Assembly: GCA_021234155.1 (NCBI GenBank)
Contig: JAJEKV010000543.1
Span: 87,911 to 151,910 of the forward strand
Source of the DNA: Isoetes taiwanensis
Lineage: Eukaryota > Streptophyta > Lycopodiopsida > Isoetales > Isoetaceae
Length of the DNA stretch: 64,000 bases
Reading direction: 5' to 3'
Below the pieces are notes generated by a model, which saw nothing but the letters and a program-made list of their open reading frames with translations, did no database searches and was not told the DNA's origin. A program made the translations under genes and the position numbers. Shown here one piece after another: positions 20,497 to 32,789 of this stretch; positions within the stretch are counted from its first letter, which is position 1, and each line of letters opens with the position of its first letter.

Positions 20497-22459
20497 TTAT
20501 GAAACAATTTCATGTTCAATTGCCCTGTCACCTTCAGAAATTTCTTCATCATCAACTATAGGCACACTAGTAGGACTTGCCTTTCCACTATCATATTCTA
20601 CTTTTGCATCATCCTCATTAGAATCATAATTATCGTCTCCAATGTTTGTGTTTTCTGATTCTTGTTTTGCAGCACGTTTGTCACTGGGAGACTTACATTT
20701 ATTTGTCTGCACAAAGTCTTTGTACACGATGTTTTCATCAAACACCACATCCCTACTTACTATAATATTTCTTGTTCGAGGATCATATAACCTGTACTCC
20801 TTGCTTTCAAGATCATAGCCTACGAGAAAAGTGATAAGAGACTTATCATCAAATTTTTGCATGTCTTCATCTGGCACATGAGTATATGTTATACACCCAT
20901 ATACCTTTAGCAAGCTGTATATATTATCAACATGGCCTTGATCCCATATATTCTTAGGTGTTTCACCAAGCAAGCTTACAGAAGGTATTCCATTTTGAAT
21001 AAACACAGTAGATTTAAGTGCTTCGTCCCATAGAAATTTTGGCAAGCCTGCTTGTATCAACATTGATCTTGTAGCATTCAACAAGCAATTCTTACGTTCA
21101 GCAACACCATTTTGTTGTGGCATTGCTCTACTGCCTTTTTATACCTGTTTGTTTATAAAAAGATTCAAACACTTTGGCCACGTATTCTCCTCCTCTATCA
21201 CTTCTCAAACAAACAACTTTATTCCCTGTTTCTCTTTCACATTCTGCTACAAACATTTTGAATGCCTGTAGTGTCTCATTTTTTGTCCTTAAGCGATATA
21301 ATTTAGTCATTCTTGAATGATCATCAATGAAAGATACAAAGTATCTCTTACCTGTTCTTCCAATAATGTTTAGAGGACCACGCAGATCTGAATGAATGAG
21401 CTCCATTCTCTTACCTGCTCTTACACCATGTTAAATGGAAGTCTTGATTGTTTGCCAAACATACAACTTGGACACAACAACCCTTTTCATCATGTACTTC
21501 TCTGTCTTTTATCAGACCAAGTTTATATAACTGCTTCAAATATTGCCATACTCTAACAGCCTCCAAAGGTTTTACATTAAGACTAAAAAGATGTAGAAGG
21601 CAAACATTGTTCAGAGCACATTATATCAGCCCTAACTTCAACCTTTGCAGCCTTTGGACAATTAGATTTAAAATGCCCGTACTTCCTACATTTAAAAACA
21701 AGCACCAGCAAGTGCCCTATTCTCCGCACTGTAAAAGCTTTCTTGAAGTCTTTCCTTCCCTCTTTTAACCACAAGCAATTCAAAGGCTCACCTATCTCAG
21801 CTTATATAATCCTTTTTTGCTCCAGTTCAGTTCGAGCCATTCTCTCTATGTGATTTCTATCTCTTGCCACCTGTCTGATTAAAGTAGAGAGATTTTCCAT
21901 ATCCTGAAAGATCTTAGCTATATTATTTAGATGTGCCTCTTCAGATAAACCTGCACCGGCAGTCTTAAGATCTGCACACAAGCTATCAAATTTTTGAAAT
22001 AGATCAGTAAGGCTAATTATATCATCATATTTTAAGTTTCTTAATTTTGACTCGTCATCAATCTGGGAAGATGATTTCCTCTCATATTGGCCGACCATAT
22101 ATTTCCACATCTCCTTAGGAGTAAGACCTCTAATTTTAATTAAAAATGCCAGGACTTACTTTGCACATAATGATATCCTTTGCTTGCAGCACCTTGAGTA
22201 CATCAAACATCTTACCTTTAGCAGCACCATCACCTGTACTACTACCAGCTTCACCTTCAGATTTAACTGTAACTTTCATCTCACTTGTTGCAGATGTATT
22301 TACTATCTCCCAAAGTCCTTCAAACATGGAAAATTCCTGAATTTTTTCTTTCCAAATTTGAAATCCTCTTTCTCCTTTAAAAACATCTACTGTATTCAAT
22401 AACGATGCCCCAAATCTTGTAGCCATCCTGCTGAAGCCACTGACAGAAATAAAGCTCAA
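20497..22459 (-). mobile_element. Copia gag and integrase, 5' half of an element, reverse orientation
   Basis: Read on the minus strand: gag from 22459 (FKGERGFQIWKEKIQEFSMF, then MWKYMVGQYE and LSTLIRQVARDR); a zinc knuckle near 21690 (KCRKYGHFKSNCPK); integrase core at 21406-21128 (HSDLRGPLNI, FIDDHSRMTKLY, LRSDRGGEY) and 21123-20497 (PQQNGVAERKN with the catalytic Glu, then VDNIYSLLKVYGC). Frames are broken in several places. The reading ends just before the RT would start, and lower coordinates run into the LTR of the plus-strand half. So gag to integrase and RT to LTR lie back to back. No primer-binding site or 5' LTR was recognised beyond 22459. Confidence 0.9.
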
Positions 22460-22899
22460 TTCAAAATATCACTCTTTACTTACAGGTTTATCGGTCTTTA
22501 AAGGCGTATCCAAATTGACTCTGTATGCTTCTGCCAAATTCTCAGCACTAATCCAGCATCAATTTAGGTCACTCCTTGCTTCCCAACAGAGGATTTCAAT
22601 TGCTTTTAGTTTGTGTGTACACACAACATATACTTCAGCTTCTTACGCAAATGTTCAACAGCACCAGTATCCTGCCTTGTACTTCTCTATCCAAATCTGC
22701 AAGATCCGGCTCTACAAAAGCTGGTTCTGGCTCTGACCAGTTTAGGTCGCAACACAACACCCTTTTCCAGAAAAGAATTGTACGCGCCATTTTTTTCAGG
22801 TCCAAACCAACCTATACAAATTGACACATGTTGCCCTTTTTTTTCTAAATCATATCATACCATTATGATTAAACATAACCGTTTCTCAACAACCTCGAC

Positions 22900-24230
22900 T
22901 ATGACAAGTCAAAGCGCCATATCCGATGGCTCAGTGCATCTGATTCTGTGAAAGGCTCGCTCACCATCAACGAACTTTTGCATCTACGGACCGGCTTACA
23001 GTCGAAGAAAAGGTGTTCCTTGTGCGTTAATCAATTTTCAATTACAGAGTTTTGAAGATCCTGATTTCTTCATTCTTTGCACTGTTCAACCCATGGCCTA
23101 TGCCATGCATGATTTTTATCTCGCACACTCTCAAGACAATTTTTTTAAAGGCCATCCTTCTGTATTCAGTGGAAATGCGACAACCGTTTGGTTACTCCAG
23201 CAAGATAACAAATACCTATCTGATCCCATATGGGCCGCTGCTCTTAAGACAAAATACATGCCCGAACTTGTTTCACACTTGACTCTTTGGGTTCAGGAAA
23301 CTCTTCAAATTGCTCAAAAACACTTGCACGAAGATTATGAGATTGGCTATGCGCAACGTTTTTTGCCATATGTTGGTACCTTGAATATCCTCTGCTTATA
23401 TCTCGAGAATCAAGTGATGCCTCTTGACCAGGAACCTTCTCCTCAGGCTTAGGAAATACTTTGCAAATAGTTGGATCCATCCCTAGTTGCGGACTTCCGG
23501 GCAGAATCACAGAAAGATAGGATGCGTCTGCCTCCACATAATGATAGTTCCTATGCTTCCCTTGGTGCCCTTCCTCGCCATGAGTATCTCACTAAGGATT
23601 GACACTCCTCCTTCTAGACACACACCTTGGCAGCTCATGCAGATTGGACACCCACGCATATCACCATGGATCTTTGTTGGGATCCTCGTTTCGTGCGTCG
23701 TCATGCTTGGAGCGATGCTGACATCTTGGACAACACCACCAACTGGATCTAAATCCCTAACGAAAAGTCCTAGAAGACCACTACTAATCCTGTGTCTAGA
23801 TTGGCCCAGTTCTTGATCAAAGCTGCTCCTGATCCTTCTGTCCATCGCCAAGCTGGATTTTGTGCTGCTCTACATGTATTCTCCTGAGCTCCTTGAATGG
23901 ATGGCGACCTTTTATTTCTTGCAATCCAAATGCCAATATCAGTGCTTTTAAATTTGAAACACTTCTTCCTGGAAAATGCCAATTTGTACATGCGGCCACT
24001 CATCAAGCCTTGAAAGTAATGTTTCAATCCGGGTTTTTATTGATGCCACATCTGCTCTTGGGCAGGCCACGCCCGAAGCCCTTCAACAACACCAGCCCTT
24101 GATTGCCGGTTATCATAGCCAGGTCCATCCTCACAGCCACCAAGATGATGCTGGCCACCTCAAGAACTTCCCTTCCCCGAAATCGGTGCCCGCTTTTCTT
24201 TCCTCTGAGTGTTCTTTAGTTGAGGGGGAG
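22900..24230 (+). mobile_element. Unassigned coding part of an LTR element
   Basis: A frame from about 23050 to 23452 reads PDFFILCTVQPMAYAMHDFY, SVFSGNATTVWLLQQDNKYL, and VGTLNILCLYLENQVMPLD. Broken frames continue to 24230, where a Copia-like polypurine tract (GTTGAGGGGGAG, 24219-24230) precedes TGTTAACCCC. The protein is not a gag, integrase or RT that I recognise. Position before a polypurine tract suggests the inner part of an LTR element, possibly a non-autonomous one with a captured gene. Confidence 0.5.
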
Positions 24231-24790
24231 TGTTAACCCCGTGCCCAAAGGCACAGGATTATTTCTAAGGTAAACAAAGGAGCCTAAAGACAAGGGCCCT
24301 GCATCCACGTCAGGAGCCAAGACCACGCCATCAAAGAAGAAAAGACCAAGGGAACCCACGGTGTGAGGATGCCACGGCCTTGGAGCATGAGTCTCATGTA
24401 GCACGAATCATGGCAATCATAACTAAACCTCCAGATGTTATGGAAGATTCCCACGCATTGTCACAACAAAGATTTTGGGATTTACAACAGTCTTTTTGCT
24501 ATATTGGGCCAAGGCGATTGTACTATATATATCAGAAGCTTAGACAAGGCTTAGTATTTTCTTACTGTCTCGTCTCTGCGTTCTGCGAGAGACTTCATGT
24601 ATCTCAGTTTATCATTTCAAGGGATTCTTATCTTGCATATAATTTCTCTTGTTTGTTCTCTTCCATTGCTTGACGTTCTTAGTTCTCTTTTCTGCAGAAT
24701 TTCGCGCGACACTCTATATTCAGGATTTATCTATTTGATCCACGAGTCCTCACAAAGGGTTGTCTTGCAGATGATCCCGAACCCAGGTCC
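24231..24790 (+). repeat. Probable 3' LTR
   Basis: It begins TGTTAACCCC right after the polypurine tract. The 3' end is not fixed because no second LTR is in view. It contains a promoter-like TATATATAT at about 24523-24531. Confidence 0.45.
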
Positions 24791-25738
24791 AAAATAGGAG
24801 CCACTCCCAGTAAAAGGACCAAATATATCCATTTGTTTATGTCAACTGTTGGAAGAAGATGGAGGCCAATAATGGCCAGTAATCGCATTGACATAGAGGC
24901 CACTTTGTTTGGACTCCCTCCAATAAGAAGAAGCTTCCTAATACTATCAAAATTTCAGTGTTTGTAGCTAAGCATATTCAACACTTTATCGGGGATGGCA
25001 ATTAGTGTGAGAGAATTAAACCTCATCGATGCATGAATCTAGAAAATGGTCCGAAAATTCTAGTTTTATCCAAATATAATGAAACAATGTTTAGTAAGTG
25101 GCAAATTCAGACTTTATTCTAGCTATTGGAAGTTGCAAAATCAGAAAACCCATGCTAGAAATTTAGGGTTTTGACTACTTAAGAAAAAAAGCATCCTTCT
25201 TCATATAGTGTAATCCATCGCTGATTCAAGATGATTTTGCAAGCCCAAAAAGAATTAAGGACACCTTTTCAAATTTAATAGTCACAAGATTGCTTAGACA
25301 TGAGGAAGAATATTTGGGGCAAATTGTGAAGCTCATTAGAACCCTTCATCAAGGTCCTTCACTAGACTTCACTGCATATACCTGACTTCGTTACACCCAT
25401 ATGCCTTGTTGCCAGACTTCATTACACCTATACGGTTCTACTGGGCAAAACAAAATTGTGCTGGAAACAGGTGCTGAGGATGTGCTGGGAATTTGTTGTT
25501 TTGTATATTAGTATTAAATAGGACTCAATTACCCATCAGATTAGAACAATTACAATTTCTCTTCTAATCAAATATACGGATGCATGTTGTTCAATATGTG
25601 GTCCATAGAGTTTGGAACTTTCTGGCATGAAATGATCTTGGATCTTTGCATCGATATCTTAGATCTAACATAACAAATTATGGCTATGCCTTACACAGAA
25701 GAACATGACATTGGTGGTCCAGATACTTCGATAACTTC
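24791..25738. other. Spacer without recognisable gene
   Basis: AT-rich sequence with no motif that I can assign. It has a short near-repeat (ACTTCACTGCATATACCTGA and ACTTCATTACACCTATACGG) at 25367-25437. Confidence 0.4.
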
Positions 25739-26660
25739 CACTACAAGAGAATGTCTGTTTTACTCAGAAATTTCGTCAGATTCTCTTCACAAAATAGGTC
25801 ACTGTCCAGACCCATATAGCTGGCATATATTCCGACGAATATTTTTTGACCAATAATTGTTAGATTTTGCGTCAGACATTTTGAGGCAAATTCATCAGAA
25901 TTTTCGTCAGAGTTTGCGTCCAAATTTGCGTCACATTATTCGTCAGAACATTCGTCAGCATTTTCGTCACATTTATCGTCGGAAAATTGTCAACATTTTT
26001 GTCAATTTATTTGTTAGGTTTTTTGTCGTATATTTCATTGCAATTTTCGTCAACATAATCATTAGAATATGCATCGTCATCATCGTTTCATCACATTTGT
26101 CATCAGAAGTTTTGTCATTTTTGTCATAATTCCAGTATTAGGTTGCTAAGATGCAAGTTGAGTTATCTACGGTGGTTTAGAGTACAAGTTGATATCTTTG
26201 GAGTGGTTTTCAATACAAGTAGAGTTGTTTAAGCATATTCTGCAAGAGAAGCAATTGCCAGATGTAGTGAACCTTAAAACATAATACAACTTGCTAAGGT
26301 AAGTACCACTCAAATTGATTATAAGAAATGTACAATTCCTGAACAGTAGATTCCTACACAAACAAAATGAACCTCCATTCTTCCTTGGCTTCTTGCCTAC
26401 TAGATTTAGAAGAAAAAATTTGACAAAAAACTGACGCATAGATTTGATGACGAAAATTTGACATATAATTTGACAAAACTTGTGATGGAAAAACTAAAAA
26501 AAATGTGACGCAAAATCTGATGAATAATCTGACGAATAAAATGCCGAAAATTCTAACAAAATAAAGCTTTAATGATTTTTTTCCAGAGTATTCATCAGAA
26601 TATATGGCATGTTGAGAAAGTTTTGACGATTAGCAACTGTCCAATTCCAGATTCTAACAC
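25739..26660. mobile_element. CACTA transposon terminus, interior to the right
   Basis: It starts CACTACAAGAGAATG at 25739, identical in the first 15 bases to the reverse complement of the terminus at 18851. From 25772 to 26115 the motif CGTCAG and variants recur. From 26425 to 26640 the opposite form, CTGACG and variants, recurs. That pattern could be both subterminal regions of one short non-autonomous element of about 0.9 kb, with its right tip lost. The three bases before the tip (TTC) mirror the GAA after 18851. Confidence 0.75.
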
Positions 26661-26956
26661 ATATATAAAAGATCCAGGTTCGCAATCACGAAACTATATA
26701 TAAGACGAATGTTGAGAATGGAGAAGATAATTCGAATATACATTGTAAATTTAACAAGCATGAACAAAGGATGAACATTCAAGGTACCCAAAAACAAAAG
26801 AACGAAACAATACGATGAAGGGAACTATGATAGATGATAGCTCAAGGTGGACAAGAGAACAACAAAGGAGATTATAATTATGCAAATAATGTCATTATTA
26901 ATGAGGAGCAGAGGAAGGCAAGGCTGGGATCCAAGGAAGAAAGGGAAGGGCATGAT

Positions 26957-28002
26957 CTAGTAAGGAGGGGAAGGGGATTTAGGGGGGTAACCATAGGATG
27001 GAGGCATCTGATACACTGGAGGGAAGTATGAAGGATGGTTGTAAGAGGGAGGCTTGTAAGCAGGAGGGTTGTAAGAGGGAGTAGGGGACTTGTAAGAGGG
27101 GTAGGAGGAGTGAAGAGGCTTGTATGGGGGGTGGGAGGCTTGTAAGTGGGGGGGTGGGAGGTTTGTATGTTGGGGTGGGAGGCTTGTATGAAGGGGTAGG
27201 GGGCTTGTAAAGTGGGGGTGGGAGGTTTGTATGTTGGGTGGGAGGCTTGTATGAAGGGCAGGAGGCTTGTAAGTGGGGGTGGGAGGTTTGTATGTTGGAG
27301 TGGGGCTTGTACTGAAGGTGCGGGAGGCTTGTAAACGGGGGGGTGGGGAGGTTTGTATGGGGTGGGGAGCTTGTATGAGGGGCGTGGGAGAGCTTGTGGG
27401 TGTAGGGGTGGGAGGTTTGTAAGTTGGAGCAGGGGGGTAGGAGTGGGAGGTTCTATATACACAGGAGTAGGAGCAGGAGGTTTGTAAGTTTGCTCTGGAG
27501 TAGGAGGAGCCTGACACACAGGAGTAGGAGTGGGAGGTTTGTATTAAGTTAGGGGGTAAGGTAGGAGTAGGAGGAGCCTGATACACAGGAGCAGGAGGTT
27601 TGTATTCAGGAGAGGGGCATAAGTTGGAGTAGGAGGAGCCTGATACACAGGAGTAGGAGGTTTGTACTCAGGAGTAGGGGTATAAGTCGGAGCAGGAGGA
27701 GCCTGATACACAGGAGTAGGAGGTTTGTATTCAGGAGGAGCTTGGTATACAGGCTCAGGCGAATATGGAGGAGCCTGATACACGGGCTCAGGAGAATATG
27801 GAGGAGCCTGATACACAGGCTCAGGGGAGTATGGAGGCGCCTCTGAATAGTATGGTGGAGTCTTGAAGAAATCAGGAATTGGTGGCCAAAACTGGAACTT
27901 CTTATCTCCTGTTGGAGTGGCTGCAGATTGCAATTCTCTGCCTTGTATTAGCACAACAGCGATTGCCAATAGAACAAGCACTGTTGCCTCTGCCTTCGCC
28001 AT
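26957..28002 (-). pseudogene. Proline-rich, extensin-like cell-wall protein with frameshifts
   Basis: The minus-strand frame from 28002 starts MAKAEATVLVLLAIAVVLIQ, a clear signal peptide. Repeats of PPYSPEPVYQA and YKPPTPVYQAPP follow: hydroxyproline-rich structural protein of the plant cell wall. From about 27600 on, the repeats shift between frames (KPPAPTPVYIEPPTPTP in one, YKPPTPTYKPPA in another). The C-terminus PPVYQMPPSYGYPPKSPSPPY ends at 26957. At least two or three frame changes are needed to join start and end. Repeats make indels likely, so either the copy is decaying or the assembly has errors. The start is well supported. Its neighbour at higher coordinates (28003-29240) would hold the promoter. 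Confidence 0.75.
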
Positions 28003-29243
28003 GATTCTGCTTCTGATGCATCATGTTCCGCTTACTCTTATTTGTACCCTCTCCATTCTTATCATTCCAACCTGTCCTCCGTTAATTGTTTGGTGTAACT
28101 GTCCTCCCTTAATTGGTTGGTATAACCAGAGTGTTATTATAAGCTTGCAGCTGCTGGTTCTTTGCATCAATTGTATCAAGACAATTGGGTTTTTGGGTCC
28201 ACAAAAAGCAGATCTGTTTTTGGGTACTTTAGGCGGCCCCACGTCTTCATGTGCATTCGGTAATCGCTTTATTGCACCGAAAAGCATCGTAATCCATGAA
28301 TAGTGCAAATTACCACTTAAACTTTGACACCTGGCAGCTTCTTTCTTGCTCTGTTCCGGCCGATTTCTTGTGGATTATGAGGCTCCGGCTGTAAGACATC
28401 CTCACATGGCATATCAAAAGCATTTCCGGTGCTTTTTTCCTCCTCTTCTTTTGCTGGGATTCTGTTCTGGCTCCTTGCATTTTGTTTCTATTCCAAAATC
28501 CATCTTTTCGGACTTCTTTTTGATGCAGCATCAAGCAGACAATCAGTGGGCATAAAGGCTCCTAGAAGCAGTCGATCCATCATCCATAGTTTGGAGCCAT
28601 CATCCATATTTTGGAGCAGACGTGCCACAGAGCATCATGCAAATGCCCTAGAAGGGAAAAAAGCCGTTTTTTCCCCAACAAAACTTGGCACTTGCCATTC
28701 CTAGAAAAATGCCACTTTTTTGTTTTGGCATAGGGCGAACGAGAGAGAACTTCAGCATCTAGAACTTCTACGTTGTCGAGGTAAGTAGGTCTTCGTTCCT
28801 TTGTTTCTTGGATCACAAGAGATTCACAAGAGACTTCTACGTTGCATCATAAGAGATTCACAAGTGCTTTTATTTTTACGTGTTTTTCTCACTCTCGATG
28901 TGAATGTGTTGCGTCATCCAAGTGTGATTCTGCAGGTTATCCAGTGACGTTGTTTATGCTCTTCATTATCTTCTATTGACAAGTCATACCTATGCCTTTA
29001 TTGGCTGAGATAGCGATGCCCCATTAGATGCATTGGAGGCTGCTTAGTTGGAGACCCTGAAAGAGCAGGCATTGCAGGCTGGTAAGATGGCTGCAGGTGA
29101 GCAAGAAGACATAAGAATCTTTTTCTTCAGCATAGACAGACAGTTCATTGTTCTATGGCAGTAGCTTATGTTGTCAGTGTTTCAGTTCTAGCTATTGATG
29201 TTATAAGGTTTAGCTTCTCATTATGAATTCTCTTTTTAAACAG
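28003..29243. other. Spacer upstream of the proline-rich gene
   Basis: No gene recognised. CACAAGAGATTCACAAG-like text repeats at 28815-28866, and TTTGGAGCCATCATCCATAT repeats at 28580-28613. Confidence 0.4.
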
Positions 29244-29295
29244 GGGTTCAATGGTATTCTAGCAGATGAAATGGGGCTGGGTAAAACTATTTTGC
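29244..29295 (+). pseudogene. SNF2-family helicase exon scrap
   Basis: After an AG acceptor (29242-29243) the frame reads GFNGILADEMGLGKTI, the Walker A (motif I) block of SNF2 chromatin-remodelling ATPases. The next residues do not match the family and no further SNF2 motif follows, so only this exon part is present. It lies about 100 bp outside the right inverted arm. Confidence 0.75.
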
Positions 29296-29862
29296 CAACC
29301 TTTCAGAGGTTGGTTCTGTAGAATTAAGCCTCTCACAAGTGCACCTGCTTCAGTCTTGAGTAATTTGACAGCACAAGAGCACCTGCTTCAGTCTTGAGTT
29401 CAGTCTGCAGATCAAAACGGTGGATTTCAGTGCAGAAACAGGGGATTTTTGTGCCCAAACAGGACCAGTATGTCAATCTACTAGCTCAGATATGCCTAGG
29501 TAGAGGGAAGAAGAGCCCAATGCCATTTCTTTTGTCAGTTTGGAGTATGTAGATAGGATGAGGGCCAACCAATTCTACACATGTTCAGCAAAAAATGATC
29601 GATTTGGGCGAATTTGAGAGAATTTGATAAAACTTTATTATCTGAAGCAAAAATTTGAAGCAAAAATGAAGGCTTATGAACAGAATCAACAGATTTTGAA
29701 CTCGATTATTAATCTCAGTACTATGCTTTCTGAGTTGTTTTTTGCCTGTAACTTGCCAAAACAACTGAATTCTATGCAGGCTGTGCTCTAAAGCATGCAT
29801 TCTTCGGATTTACTTAAGAGGTATTTTATCCAATTAACTTCTTTATGTTCTTTTTCATTTAG

Positions 29863-30153
29863 GGGCACTGAGACTGAGGAACAGATAAAGAAGCGATTAG
29901 ACAATGCAAAACAAGGGGCTGAACTCTTTTTTGTTTGACTATGTGATGGTTAACGACAATATTGCGACAGCATATGAGCAATTGAAGGTAAATTAAATAA
30001 TCAGCAATACTTTAATAAGGGGATATAAGCTATTAATTTACTGTGCAGGAATTGTTAGGTCTGAACATAACAACAAGCCAGAATGGAGGGAGAAGACATT
30101 GTAAGGTCAAACTTGATACACTGCAGAACAAACTTGGTGAGCTTAATGCTTGA
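29863..30153 (+). pseudogene. Guanylate kinase 3' exons, right arm copy
   Basis: An exon at 29863-29987 (AG before, GT after) reads GTETEEQIKKRLDNAKQ, then, after a deletion that shifts the frame, FDYVMVNDNIATAYEQLK. The second exon, 30049-30153, reads ELLGLNITTSQNGGRRHCK and ends in TGA. Compared with the left copy it lacks about 11 bp in the first exon but keeps the Gln codon that is a stop there. After the stop, 30161-30250 reads DARVGHSAGLLGK, stop, IVIFGGQTS, which looks like a kelch repeat from another gene or from an N-terminal kelch-bearing relative. Confidence 0.82.
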
Positions 30154-31224
30154 TTGTGCAGGTATAATTGAGCCAGATGCAAGGGTGGGTCATTCTGCCG
30201 GTTTGCTTGGAAAGTAAATTGTTATCTTTGGTGGACAAACATCATTCAGGACAATTATCTAGAGACCTGTAAGCTGGAAAATGATTTTTCTTACTCTCCT
30301 CAATTATAACTTTCAGATACTGATTTATGGCTTGTGAATGCAGGGGTATCATTAATACTTCAGGTTTAGTAACGGACTATTGGTCCAGAATGGAGAACAC
30401 TAGAAACAAGGTTAATAAATGAAGAAGATGCAACATCACATGGGTATGATGCTCATAGAATAGCACAACTTGGTAATTCAGAAATTATAATAACCCGGCC
30501 TACTTATGATGGTAAATTGGATACGATTATAATGAAGTTGGAACTGTGATGTATCCCTTTCAAAGAAATAGGTCAACCACAATTCAAATGCCATATCATT
30601 TTTGTGCAGTCCAGATCTTTAAGGAAACTTGACTACAATGGATTTTTTCACATGTGGCCACCATAACATCATGATTTGAGCAAATTTCAATAGAGAAACT
30701 AGAAACCTACAAAACACTCCAATGCTTGGAAGCCAGAGCTGACTGGCCTTGGATTTATGAACTTAAAAAATCAACTAAAATTGTTCCTATAAAAGCAAGG
30801 GGAAAGTACCAAAACGCCTTACTTTTGCTAAAATTACCAAAATGCCCTCCAAAATAAAGAGCATTTTGGTGATATTATATTTTTGTGGCTCATCAATTTC
30901 AAGAATCATCTTCACAAACATTGTAGATTACGATAAGATTTTATCAATCATTTAAATCGAACTTGGGATTCACAACTCTTTTTAGATATTATTTGCAACA
31001 CTTATTTAAAGAAGATGCCACTCTTCTATAAGTTTTGTCAAGGGCACTTTTTTACTTGATCATTCACAAAAAAGGCATTGTTATAGCCAATCACCCTATT
31101 TTTAAGGGCAGTTAGGTGATTTTTGCAAAATGTAGTGGCCGTTTGTGCCAATATGTTTTCCCAAACAAATGTCGCCAACATATTCATTAAAATACAATAC
31201 TCATCTCTACATGTGTAAAATAAA

Positions 31225-31248
31225 CTTCCTTCCTTCCTTCCTTCCTTC
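31225..31248. repeat. CTTC microsatellite, right arm only
   Basis: A CTTC/TTCC run of about 24 bp replaces the short matching text in the left arm (near 10665). It postdates the arm duplication. Confidence 0.9.
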
Positions 31249-32610
31249 TAACCCATTTAATAAATGCATGATCTTTGGGCCATTGCTAGTGTAGACATTG
31301 TGGGCTCAAGTGCATCAAGCCGAATTATACCGACCAAGCAAGCCGATGGCATAAATTTTCCGTTAACTCTCAAGAAGCCTAAAACAGAAGAAAAAGTTTA
31401 CCATTTATTAATTTCGAAGTTTACCATTTGTTTAATTTCGGAGCTCTTTGAAGATGTTTGCAAGCCCATGTATTGTGTGACAGAGTCTACGTTTTGCAAG
31501 CTTGGTAGAGAAATTTAACACCGCCCAGATGAAGAACTAGACTTGGAGTACTGATCTAAGAAATCGAGCTACAGGTTGCGTTTGACATAAGAATAGGTTG
31601 AAGAAAGCATGAAAGTCAGTTTTCCAAACCACACCACATATATGAGTTGTATCTTCTGCACACATATGGAGTGAACAACAAATCTAAAGATATCAAAAGT
31701 GGGCTCCTTCTAGAATGCTTGCAAGTGTTTTGCAGTTTATGGTCGATGGTTTACAACATCTTTCAACTTATACTAGCAGATGTCAACTTAAAATCTCACA
31801 TTTTACAATTATTGGTATGATTTATGACAACTACATCATAGAATGTTGCAAACATTGATATTAAAATGAAGTTTCTTAGCACAAAAATATTTGGAAGGTT
31901 TTACCAGTTGAAAAATAATTCAAATCATCTAGGGATAGTCACTACAATGCATTCTAATTTTTGCAAAGGCCTTACAAAAAAGTTTAAGTGATTTAGTACT
32001 CGTTTTAAATAATTGGTAAAAATTTTAATCAATGACAGAGAAAAATAATGCACAAGATCGCATACCTCGGCCCGAGGGGAACTCCATGCGGTTGAAGAAG
32101 AACACCTGAACTTTCAAACTTCCAAGTTTGTAAACTTAGAGCTATAGGGGAATTGATATTCACCTACATCTTATGTGGTCAAACCACTTCTTGGGAAAGT
32201 CAAGTCGGGGTTGTTGCTTGTGCAGGTGAAATTAATTTGGCACATCTAAAAAACTTCGCATTCATTGTAGCCCTCAAGGTTCGATTGCCTCATGCTACTG
32301 TGCTCGTACCTCTCAGGATCCCTGTTCAGTGACTAGAGTTGCAAAATTGTGGATCAATGATAAAACCAAACATTTTAGCTTAAGAAAATGATGGCTGAAT
32401 AAATTTTCAAAATTTTTGAAACAAAGAACTAATCAGATCAGATTGATACAATGGATGAAGTTATTGAAGTTCTTACCAATCAACATGGCAAAAAATGGCC
32501 ATCCAAGATAGACTGCTAAAATCAGTTGATTCTTCATATAGACAAAACTCCTCAGTTGTGTTCATTTCTTCAGTAGCTGCATTCCAACTTTGCTCTGGCC
32601 TGTCCTTATG

Positions 32611-32628
32611 TAGGGTTTAGGGTTTAGG
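32611..32628. promoter_or_regulatory. Telo-box-like sequence, right arm
   Basis: TAGGGTTTAGGGTTTAGG, the reverse complement of 7878-7895. It is conserved between the arms while nearby bases differ. Confidence 0.55.
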
Positions 32629-32789
32629 AAGATTTCTTTCGTTTAATCGCCTTCAAAAGCACGTAGCTTGCGATAGAGGGGTCGAATGAAGGTAGGGCCC
32701 ACGTCCTTGGATTCCTCTCGTCAAGAGCTTTCCAATGAGTGGTGCTTTGACGCTATTTTGTTGCAGTCGGAGCCAACATGATTGAACAT

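Noticed and set aside
25857-26129. Open frame rich in Arg, Ile and Phe
   Set aside because: It is a reading of the CGTCAG subterminal array.
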